Shown here: piece by piece, positions 19,180-26,015 of the stretch | Numbering within the stretch: position 1 is the first letter of the stretch | Layout of the letters: each line of letters starts with the position of its first letter | Assembly: GCA_020831525.1 (NCBI GenBank) | Contig: JAFIGH010000017.1 | Location: 1-61,844 of the forward strand | Direction: 5' to 3' | Length of the DNA: 61,844 bases | Origin: Opitutales bacterium | GTDB taxonomy: Bacteria > Verrucomicrobiota > Verrucomicrobiia > Opitutales > Oceanipulchritudinaceae | Notes under the pieces: model-generated | The model's input: the letters and a program-made list of their open reading frames with translations, nothing else | The model's database searches: none | Told to the model about the DNA's origin: nothing | Translations under genes and position numbers: made by a program

Positions 19180-20041
19180 CGGGCAGGGGCGAGCGGACGA
19201 AGCGCTCGGCGAGGTAGAGGGCCGCGCCGAGGAGGAGGGCGCCCGCGAGGAGCGGACCCGGCGGTGCGTATTCGCCGAAGAGCGTGATGGAAAAGAGCAC
19301 GGCGAAAGGCACCTTGAGGTTGTTGAAGACGGCGAGAGTGGCCGCGCGCGTGCGCGTGGCACCACGGTTCCACCAGAAGAAGCACAGCCCGGAGGCGACG
19401 ACGCCGAGGTAGACGAGGGTGATCCCGCTTGACGGCGTGAGCCGTGCGAAGGAGGCAAACCCGTCGAGGGCGGCGGCGAAGGGCAGGGTGGCGGCGATAG
19501 CGCCGAGGTAGAGCCATGCGTAGACCTCGTGGTCCGCGCGCTCCGCGAAGCGGGGCCGCAGCGACCGGTAGGCCACCTGGCCGAAGGCAAAGGCGGCGTT
19601 GGAGGCCTGGATGAGGAGGAAGCCCTTCCATGAGGCGAGGCTTGCGCCGCCCGGTTGGTATTGGATGACGGCCGCGCCGAGGATGGCGAGCGCGGCGGCG
19701 CCGACGGCCCCGAGGAGCTGCGGGCGTGTCAGCTCCCGCGCGAGGAGGGCGACGAAGAGCGGCGTCGTGACGGTGAAGAGCGCGACTTGGTAGGCCGGCA
19801 GGTAGCGGAAGGCGGCGAAGAGGCACACATACATGAAGCCGTACTGCACCGCGCCGATGCCGAAGAGCCGCCACGCCACGGGCGCGCCCACCGGCACCCG
19901 CGCAAGAAAGGGCAGAAAGAGCGGCAGGGCGAGGGCCATACGCGCGAAGCCGAGGAAGAACGGATTGAGGTCCGTGAGCTGCCCCTTGACGAGCGGAATG
20001 GAAAGACCCCAGACAATGGATACAAGCAGTAGGTAGCCCAT
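19151..20041 (-). CDS. EamA/DMT family transporter
   Basis: A 296-residue protein with ten predicted membrane helices in two EamA halves. The first half starts MGYLLLVSIVWGLSIPLVKG with no cleavable signal. The second half ends AGALLLGAALYLAERF followed by a short charged tail. EamA exporters move amino acids, nucleotides or other metabolites across the inner membrane. The substrate is not predictable. It overlaps the 3' end of the convergent TonB receptor gene by 29 bases. It lies 20 bases downstream of the BCCT gene on the same strand, so the two may be co-transcribed. Confidence 0.9.
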   Translation of the reverse strand: MGYLLLVSIVWGLSIPLVKGQLTDLNPFFLGFARMALALPLFLPFLARVPVGAPVAWRLFGIGAVQYGFMYVCLFAAFRYLPAYQVALFTVTTPLFVALLARELTRPQLLGAVGAAALAILGAAVIQYQPGGASLASWKGFLLIQASNAAFAFGQVAYRSLRPRFAERADHEVYAWLYLGAIAATLPFAAALDGFASFARLTPSSGITLVYLGVVASGLCFFWWNRGATRTRAATLAVFNNLKVPFAVLFSITLFGEYAPPGPLLAGALLLGAALYLAERFVRSPLPVTSEDDRKH

Positions 20042-20061
20042 GTTGTGGGGTCAGTCCGCCG

Positions 20062-22059
20062 TCAATCCCTCAGCGTGTCAATAAAACGCAGATGCCGCTC
20101 GTAGTGGTCGATGACATCGTTGATAATACTCTCCTTGGCCCAGCCCATGATGTCGTATTCCAGACTCCCTTCGTGCAGGAAAACTTCGGCGCGGTAGTAT
20201 TTGAGTTCCTCCATGCGCCGGGGCTTGGTGTTGTCGAGAGCGAAGGCGGGCGGCTTGTAGGCGCGCAGATGCACGGAGTAGTAGAAGTCGATATCCTCGC
20301 CGTGACGCACTTCGACCCACAGGCGGTCGTTCTCGTCCTTGGCGACGATGGTTTCAAGGCCGCGATTACGCAGCTCTTCGGCGACTTCCTCAAAGGCCGG
20401 CTCGACGACCTCATCGAGGAATTTCTCGACCTCGGTGCGCTTCGGGTGGCGGATGATTGTTTCCAGCCGGCGTTTCCATGCGCCGGGCCCGCCTTGGCCG
20501 AGCGGCGTGAGACGCCCCGCCGTCATGGCGGTCTTCTTCGTCCCCTCCACGCTCAGTGCGCGGTAGAGTCCCCAGCACATGAAGACCATGATGATGGTAA
20601 AGGGCAGCGCGCTCGCGATCGCCGCGGCTTGCAGCGAAGCGAGTCCGCCCGCGAGGAGCAGAGCGCTCGCCACAACGCCCTCGACAATGGCCCAGAAGAT
20701 GCGCTGCCACGTGGGTGATTCGCCTTCGCCGCCGGAGGTGAGCATGTCGACGACGAGCGATCCCGAGTCGGACGAGGTGACAAAGAAGGTGACGACGAGA
20801 AGCGTTGCGACAAGGGACATCACTCCGGTGAACGGCAGGTGTTCGAAAAAGGCGAAGAGCGCCTTCGACTCGTCTTCCGCGACGGCTTCGGCCAGTTCGG
20901 TGATTCCTTGCATCATAACCATATGCAAGGCGGTATCCCCGAAGAACGTCATCCAGACAAAGGTGAAGCCCACCGGAACGATGAGCACACCGACGACAAA
21001 CTCGCGGATGGTGCGGCCTCTTGAGACGCGCGCGATGAACATCCCGACAAAGGGCGCCCATGCGATCCACCAGCCCCAATAGAAGAGCGTCCAGCCGCCG
21101 ATCCATGCGGTCGGCTCATAAGCGTAGAGGTTGAAGGTCTCGCGGAAGATCCCGGACAGGTAGTTTCCCGTGTTCTGCACGAGTGTCTGGAGCAGAAAGA
21201 TCGTCGGCCCGGCGACGAGGACGAAGGCAAGGAGGGAGACTGCGAGAATGATGTTCAGCTCGGAGATGCGGCGGATGCCCGTGTCGAGCCCGAGGGCGAC
21301 GGAGAGTGTGGCGATTGCCGTAATGACCGCGATGAGGGTGAGTTGCACATTTTTGTGTACTTCGACATCGAAGAGGTAGTTGAGGCCCGAGTTGATCTGG
21401 ATGGCCCCGAAACCCAGCGATGTCGCCACCCCGAAAATCGTCCCGAGCACGGCGAAGGTATCGACGGCGTGCCCGATGGGGCCGTGGATGCGCTCGCCGA
21501 TGAGCGGGTAAAACGCGGAACGGATGGTCAGCGGCAGGTTGTGCCGGAAAGAGAAATAGGCGAGTGACAAAGCCACTACAGCGTATATGGCCCACGGGTG
21601 CACGCCCCAGTGGAAGAAGGTGATCCGCATGGCCTCGCGCGCGGCGTCGGCCGTCTCGGGAACCGCGACCGGCGGCGCGGTGTAGTGCATGATGGGCTCG
21701 GCCACGCCGAAAAACATGAGCCCGATACCCATGCCGGCGGAGAAGAGCATGGCGAACCACGAGAGATTGCTGTAATCCGGCGTGCTGTGATCGGGCCCGA
21801 GCTTGATGAGACCGAAGCGTGAAACGCCGAGGAAGATCACAAAGACAAGGAAACCGGCCACCGCCATGACGTAGAACCAGCCCGCGGTCTCCGTCACCGT
21901 GGCCTGCGCCTCTCCGAACAACTGCTCCGCGTAATCCGGGTTGATGATCGCGAAAACCACCAGAATGAGGCTGAGGACAGCCGAGGCGATGAAGACAGGC
22001 GGGTTGATTTTTATACGGAAGGGACTCTTTCGTTCGATGGTTTCGGGCTCGTCGGGCAT
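20062..22059 (-). CDS. BCCT family betaine/choline/carnitine transporter (BetT-like)
   Basis: The product is 665 residues from MPDEPETIERK. Twelve membrane helices are expected. The family motifs GMGIGLMFFGVAEP and WTLFYWGWWIAWAPFVGMF are intact, the latter holding the substrate-binding tryptophans. After the last helix comes a C-terminal cytoplasmic domain of about 150 residues (EKFLDEVVEPAFEEVAEEL onward, with VHLRAYKPP), as in osmosensing BetT. It imports a quaternary ammonium osmolyte with H+ or Na+. This suits a saline habitat. No betaine-synthesis gene is adjacent. The 36-codon upstream extension is rejected. Confidence 0.95.
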   Translation of the reverse strand: MPDEPETIERKSPFRIKINPPVFIASAVLSLILVVFAIINPDYAEQLFGEAQATVTETAGWFYVMAVAGFLVFVIFLGVSRFGLIKLGPDHSTPDYSNLSWFAMLFSAGMGIGLMFFGVAEPIMHYTAPPVAVPETADAAREAMRITFFHWGVHPWAIYAVVALSLAYFSFRHNLPLTIRSAFYPLIGERIHGPIGHAVDTFAVLGTIFGVATSLGFGAIQINSGLNYLFDVEVHKNVQLTLIAVITAIATLSVALGLDTGIRRISELNIILAVSLLAFVLVAGPTIFLLQTLVQNTGNYLSGIFRETFNLYAYEPTAWIGGWTLFYWGWWIAWAPFVGMFIARVSRGRTIREFVVGVLIVPVGFTFVWMTFFGDTALHMVMMQGITELAEAVAEDESKALFAFFEHLPFTGVMSLVATLLVVTFFVTSSDSGSLVVDMLTSGGEGESPTWQRIFWAIVEGVVASALLLAGGLASLQAAAIASALPFTIIMVFMCWGLYRALSVEGTKKTAMTAGRLTPLGQGGPGAWKRRLETIIRHPKRTEVEKFLDEVVEPAFEEVAEELRNRGLETIVAKDENDRLWVEVRHGEDIDFYYSVHLRAYKPPAFALDNTKPRRMEELKYYRAEVFLHEGSLEYDIMGWAKESIINDVIDHYERHLRFIDTLRD

Positions 22060-22209
22060 GGAATCCTTCGGTTGCGGGTTGGTGCCGGTTGCGGCAGGCG
22101 GGGCGCACGGAAAGCACGGGTACGCGAAACGATTCACGCTGCCCGTGCGGCGTTTCAGGAAAAGCAATGGTTCAGAATCCGGAGACTGACCATAGTGTCA
22201 AGTCCGGCC

Positions 22210-22842
22210 TCAGCCGGCATCGACTTGGGCGGGCGCGATGGGCGGGAGACGGTCGTCGGCGGGATCGAGCGGGCGGGGGATTTTGACCGAGGCGGCGCGC
22301 CAGCCTTTGTGCACGAGTTTGCCGGCGGCGGGGCCGTCCTTTCCTCCGCCTTTGCCGACGATGCGGTAGTCGCCCGTCGCGGCGTCGGCGGGGACGGTGA
22401 CGACGGTGCCCTCCGCCTCCGTGCTCACGGGCTCGACGGTGATGTGCTCGCGCAGGGCGGCGGCACAGCCTTGGTGCACCACCCGCGCCGCCGCGCCGAC
22501 CTGTGCGTCGTCCGCACGGGAGACGTCTTCCATGAGGAAGTCGACGAGGCGGCCTTTCTCTTGGAGAACGGCGAGCAGGCTGACGGCGGCGTGGCGCGCG
22601 GCGCGCTCTTCCGCCGCACGGGTGTCCGGCGCGGGCGGCGGCTCCGGCTCGCGGCGCGGCGGCGGCTCGTAGTCGATCTCCGCCGTTTCGGACGGCGCGA
22701 GAGCGGCGCGCACGACAAGCCACACGGCAAGGGCGAGCGATCCGGCGACAAGGAGGAGGGCGTGCTCCCGGAATTGCGGCACGAGGGCAAGCGCGTTGAG
22801 CGCCGCGATTCCCGTGCCAAAGAGAAGGGTGTAGATTTTCAT
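22210..22842 (-). CDS. DUF2760 domain protein
   Basis: A product of 210 residues from MKIYTLLFG. Two N-terminal membrane segments (about 5-20 and 28-46) are followed by a Pro/Glu-rich linker and a soluble DUF2760 domain. The domain is recognisable by AVSLLAVLQEKGRLVDFLME, QVGAAARVVHQGC and LVHKGWRA. In other bacteria DUF2760 genes often sit beside Hsp70-family genes; none is here. The function is unknown. It is transcribed away from islet 2, whose leader begins about 80 bases beyond its start. Confidence 0.85.
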   Translation of the reverse strand: MKIYTLLFGTGIAALNALALVPQFREHALLLVAGSLALAVWLVVRAALAPSETAEIDYEPPPRREPEPPPAPDTRAAEERAARHAAVSLLAVLQEKGRLVDFLMEDVSRADDAQVGAAARVVHQGCAAALREHITVEPVSTEAEGTVVTVPADAATGDYRIVGKGGGKDGPAAGKLVHKGWRAASVKIPRPLDPADDRLPPIAPAQVDAG

Positions 22843-22923
22843 GGTTGCCCCGATATTGTCCCGGCCCCCAGCACGGGTGCAAGCGTTCGCGCCCCTCCCC
22901 AAGGCCGCCGCACCCGCCGCAAA

Positions 22924-23085
22924 TCCTTGACATCTAAATCAAATTCGTAAATTTCAACAAATCATGCCGTTATCGACGCCCGGAAATTCCTTCGTCCGCC
23001 GAACACCCGTGCCGCATGCCGCGCCCCGATGCCGGTGAATGCGGGGCTGAGTGTTTCTTCGATCACTCTTTTGCTGAAAAAACAG
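22924..23085 (+). repeat. Leader repeat A, copy 2
   Basis: The partner of 14641-14799, with the same landmarks at equal spacing from TTGACA to TCATGCCGTTATCGAC. It ends at the start codon of the relE-like gene, just as copy 1 ends at the GNAT start codon. The two copies are similar rather than identical (roughly two thirds of bases by eye), so the duplication is not recent or the sequence is under constraint. Confidence 0.75.
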
Positions 23086-23333
23086 ATGCAGTATTCCACT
23101 CAACTGAAGCCTAGAGCCTTGAAAGATCTCAAGGCGACCCCGGTAAAAGATCGCAAGCGGATCATTGAGCGAATCGAGGAGATGGAAAACGGGTTGAAAG
23201 GAGACAAAAAAAGCTCACCAACCATTCTCCGGAGTATCGATTACGGAGCGGGAATTATCGTGTGCTCTTCGAGGTTGCGGGCAGAGAGATTGTCGTCTAC
23301 CGTGTTTTGCATCGAAAGGAAGCCTACGTATGA
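23086..23333 (+). pseudogene. RelE/ParE family toxin with a frameshift at an A-run
   Basis: The start MQYSTQLKPRALKDLK and the helix IERIEEMENGLKGDKK are RelE-like. After seven A residues at 23206-23212 the annotated frame loses resemblance. The -1 frame continues perfectly as KLTNHSPEYRLRSGNYRVLF, then GREIVVYRVLHRKEAYV and TGA. One missing A (eight instead of seven) would restore an 82-residue toxin. The restored stop overlaps the antitoxin start as ATGA, which supports this frame. It may be an inactivated toxin, a sequencing error, or a toxin made by slippage on the A-run. RelE toxins cleave mRNA in the ribosomal A site. The start is preceded by leader repeat A. Confidence 0.85.
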
Positions 23334-23527
23334 GCATTCGTCCACAAGTCATTGAGAAGCACGGCAAAAAGGAATTTGTCGTCCTACCGTATGAGGAATT
23401 CTTGGCAATGAAGGAAGCGTTGGAGGACTACGAAGACCTCAAGGACCTAAGAGAAGCCAAGGTAATGGAGGCGGATGAGCCATCAACACCGCTCTCGAAA
23501 GTGAGAGCCGACCTGCTTTCCGATTAG
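23330..23527 (+). CDS. Phd/YefM-like antitoxin
   Basis: A 65-residue protein, MSIRPQVIEKHGKKEFVV and onward with LPYEEFLAMKEALEDYEDL, typical of the short Phd/YefM-related antitoxins. The N-terminal part should dimerise and bind the operator. The acidic helical tail would wrap and block the RelE-like toxin encoded just upstream. The start codon overlaps the stop of the restored toxin frame (ATGA). Toxin-first order differs from the classical yefM-yoeB order but is common in this subgroup. It is intact although the toxin frame is broken, as expected if selection on the antitoxin continues or if the toxin is still made by slippage. Confidence 0.85.
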   Translation: MSIRPQVIEKHGKKEFVVLPYEEFLAMKEALEDYEDLKDLREAKVMEADEPSTPLSKVRADLLSD

Positions 23528-23615
23528 GCAGAACCAGTCCGCTGGTGGACAACTCCGTTCGATGCGGTCACCTCGTGCTACGGCCTCACGTTCTGCAAAA
23601 GACTTCATAGTGAAA

Positions 23616-23957
23616 ATGCGCATCAGAAAGAAGAAACGATTGGGCGAGTTTGCCGTCTATGGGCGTCAGCTTTTGATTCGAAGAAAGACGAGAGAAGGAT
23701 TGGATGAATTCTTTGACCGGTTTATTGCGGTCGTTGAGGAGAACGGGTGTGTCTGTGGCGGTGGTGGGAAAGAGGATCGCCTTGATTTCATAATTGAGTT
23801 GGGCCGCCGTGACCAAAAGCCCGATGAGAGAATAGCAAAGATTGAATCGGCACTGCTCAAGGATCCAGATGTCGAATCGGTTCGGGTTGGTGATGAGTTC
23901 GATCTCTGGCACGGAGACTACAACGACATTGCAGATAACACGAAAGCAGAACAATAA
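23616..23957 (+). CDS. YggL-like (DUF469) 50S ribosome-binding family protein
   Basis: The product is 113 residues from MRIRKKKRLGEFAVYG. This opening, the central EGLDEFFDRFIAVVEENG and GGGGKEDRL match the YggL/DUF469 pattern. YggL in enterobacteria associates with the large ribosomal subunit. The C-terminal part (SALLKDPDVESVRVGDEFDL) is acidic and less conserved. The upstream 18 codons of open frame are rejected because the basic KKKRL start is the family start. It lies about 90 bases after the antitoxin gene in the same orientation. Its moderate GC content is like that of other islet genes. Confidence 0.65.
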   Translation: MRIRKKKRLGEFAVYGRQLLIRRKTREGLDEFFDRFIAVVEENGCVCGGGGKEDRLDFIIELGRRDQKPDERIAKIESALLKDPDVESVRVGDEFDLWHGDYNDIADNTKAEQ

Positions 23958-24098
23958 GACGGTGCTCGGACCGTCGGGTAACTTGCCGAGGCCTTCACGT
24001 TGGTGCGACGAGCCTGAGCTGCACGCAGTAATGCCGGAGTTTTGCGGAGGAGCTGCGTCATCAAAACGCCTACGCTATACGCGAGGCAGTGGATGGGG

Positions 24099-24268
24099 AA
24101 CTACAAAACACGCGAAAGGCGCGAAAATGGGTACCGGGATGATCCCTTCACGGACGAAAGCTGCCCCAGAGTCGTTGCCTCTTTCAAAGTTTGCCCGCAG
24201 GTTCCCGGCCATCCGCCGGACATCCGTCCAACCAATGCCTTTCGCGCCTTTCGCGTGCTTCGTAGTTT
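24099..24268. repeat. MITE-like element with 28-bp terminal inverted repeats
   Basis: The left arm (24099-24126), beginning AACTACAAAACACGCGAAAG, matches the complement of the right arm (24240-24268) with two mismatches in 28. The interior of about 110 bases has no gene. Arms of the ACGCGAAAGGCGCGAAA type are widespread in environmental Gram-negative genomes and give spurious peptides. No transposase is nearby. Confidence 0.75.
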
Positions 24269-24330
24269 AACGAATCCGGAGGCAATCGAATAGCGGAGGG
24301 GATTCAACGGACCGTGTCGTGTTTGTGCGG

Positions 24331-24423
24331 TGGGCGGGGACGGCCCCGGCGGCGGCGTGGTGCGGAAACGAGGTCTCGCACCTACTACGGCTGATGCGCG
24401 CGTGCACTTGGCTTATCCGAGCG
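24331..24423 (+). repeat. Dispersed repeat C, copy 2
   Basis: Nearly identical over more than 50 bases to 25861-25951 (GGCGGGGACGGCCCCGGCGG and onward to AGGTCTCGCACC). A shared GCGTGCACTTGGCTT block and the following TCCGAGCG also match. Confidence 0.9.
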
Positions 24424-24451
24424 CCTGCGGGCTATCGCGAGAGGAGGTGTG

Positions 24452-24613
24452 GTTCCGTTGAGCGGGATCGGCCCGAGCCATTGAAACGGGTGGATCGCTC
24501 AAAGATGACCAAAAACCGGAACCCAAGCCGGAACGATTGGCGGAAGGATGGTAAACCGGCAAGAATAGGCCGATGTGGAAAACGTTTGGCGTGCCCGACC
24601 CGCGTATCGTAGA
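24452..24613 (+). repeat. Dispersed repeat B, copy 2
   Basis: The partner of 16677-16838. It ends CGTGCCCGACCCGCGTAT in both copies. In islet 1 repeat B precedes repeat C; here it follows repeat C, so the two are separate units. Confidence 0.85.
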
Positions 24614-24772
24614 AATGCCCTACTGTAAACACCACCCCGATGGACCTTTGCCTACAGTTGAGCCACGCCACGCTGCTTCCGCTGCTTCCCGCTGTGCGGC
24701 TTCCGGAGAAGCCCGCCACCTTCGCGAAGGCTTCGGCGGACAGTTGTGTGGGTCCCGAGCGCCAGCGGCACA

Positions 24773-24818
24773 CCGCCCAACCGCAAAGGCGGCAGTGCCC
24801 GCCGCTCCATGGCGCTTC
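24773..24818 (+). repeat. Dispersed repeat D, copy 1
   Basis: A 46-base unit, CCGCCCAACCGCAAAGGCGG and onward to GGCGCTTC, with an internal GCC/GGC hairpin. It matches 25735-25780 with a few mismatches. Confidence 0.85.
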
Positions 24819-24985
24819 GCGCTCGTTTTTCTGTTGATGCGGTGTCGAATCCAGAACGACCGGTTTTTCTCGTGTGACCGGTTTATCTAGGCGTCATTGC
24901 CGCCAAACCGCACTTCCCGACGCATCGCGACGAAGGGGCTTGTCGGCAATGGCGAACTCTGTCCTACTGATCCTGATCGAGAAAA

Positions 24986-25612
24986 ATGGTTACGTTAGAA
25001 TATTGCTCACTTCGGTATTTCCAGCAGTGGAAGCGTGGAGATGAACGCTTCTTCCAGGCGCTAAACCGAGAGAACGCGCATGAAGAAAAATTCCGCGCTG
25101 TGTCTGAAGCGACCAGATTCTACGGAGTCGCTCGCAACCTTCAACGCCAGTTTGACGTCGGTCGCGGCGTACGGCGTTTCGAACCGATTGTTTCGATTCT
25201 AGATAAATGTCGCCGGGACACTGTCTGTCGGAATCGGCTTCAAGGAGTATCTCTGGTTTCGCGTCAAATCTCTTCTGAATATGGCGACTTAGGGGTTCTC
25301 TCTCTCACGACAAAACTACTCTGAATGAAATTTCGAGATCCAATTATTATCTATGACTCAAAGGCGCGAAAGGCATTAGATACCCCGGTTAACGATCTGG
25401 AGGCATTCTACAAAGAATGGGAGATCGAATATGAGAAAATTGAAGACAGGATTGTCCGGGTTTCCCGTCGGTTAGCGCGGTTCCACCGCTTCCTTGCGAT
25501 GAACGATACAGTAAATAAAGCGGAGGTTGATGAGGTTACGGGTAGTCGATGGTTTCATCGTCGGGTGTTCGATGTGTATCTCTGGTTCAAGGGCAACAGC
25601 TCCAACAAGTAG
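24986..25612 (+). pseudogene. Hypothetical cassette gene split by an in-frame TGA
   Basis: Two adjoining open frames share one reading frame. The first (112 residues) ends LSLTTKLL and TGA at 25322-25324. The next codon is ATG and the frame continues as MKFRDPIIIYDSKARKALD for 95 residues. There is no ribosome binding site for the second part, and the join reads like one domain, so I infer a single protein of about 208 residues interrupted by TGA, perhaps from TGG (Trp). Other genes here use TGA as stop, so reassignment is unlikely. TGAATG could allow restart. The family was not identified. The gene is AT-richer than its surroundings, is flanked by repeats B, C and D, and looks foreign. Confidence 0.55.
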
Positions 25613-25734
25613 CTGCTGGGAATGTTCTCTGGTTCGGCTATACCCCAATGTCGCTCGGTTAAGCCCATGCATCGTGCGGGCGAAGCCCGCCATGGACTGC
25701 GGTGATTCTTCACCGCCTTCGCCGCGCAAGGACG

Positions 25735-25780
25735 CCGCCCAACCGCAAAGGCGGCGGTTCCCGCCGCTCCAAGGCGCTTC
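25735..25780 (+). repeat. Dispersed repeat D, copy 2
   Basis: Matches 24773-24818. It contains the hairpin GCCGCC-loop-GGCGGC. It lies between the split gene and repeat C copy 3. Confidence 0.85.
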
Positions 25781-25860
25781 TTGAGCGGTGGGACCACGTC
25801 CATGCGCGGCGAAGGATCACCGCTCCGTTTCGCGCAACGCCTTATCTGTGTGCGTGACGG

Positions 25861-25951
25861 TCGGCGGGGACGGCCCCGGCGGCGGCGTGGTGCGGAAACG
25901 AGGTTTCGCACCGAATATGGGGGTGTCCGCGTGCACTTGGCTTTTCCGAGC
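25861..25951 (+). repeat. Dispersed repeat C, copy 3
   Basis: Nearly identical to copy 2 at 24331-24423. It lies about 65 bases before the sialidase-like gene and may form part of its upstream region. Confidence 0.9.
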
Positions 25952-26015
25952 GAGGAACACGGATGGGGTGTGCTGCCCGCTTGCAGAGCAGGCGTTTCCG
26001 GATAGGGTTACTCCT

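Noticed and set aside
17375-19590. Long minus-strand open frame opposite the TonB receptor gene
   Set aside because: Arginine/proline-rich and low-complexity, a typical shadow of a high-GC gene.
24773-25780. CRISPR array from repeat D
   Set aside because: Only two copies nearly 1 kb apart with no regular spacers and no cas genes.
14641-25951. Chromosomal integron with attC sites around the islet genes
   Set aside because: Motifs such as ACTCAAC and GCCCAAC resemble attC R'' boxes, but no matching GTTRRRY partner with a proper stem was found, and there is no integrase in the window.
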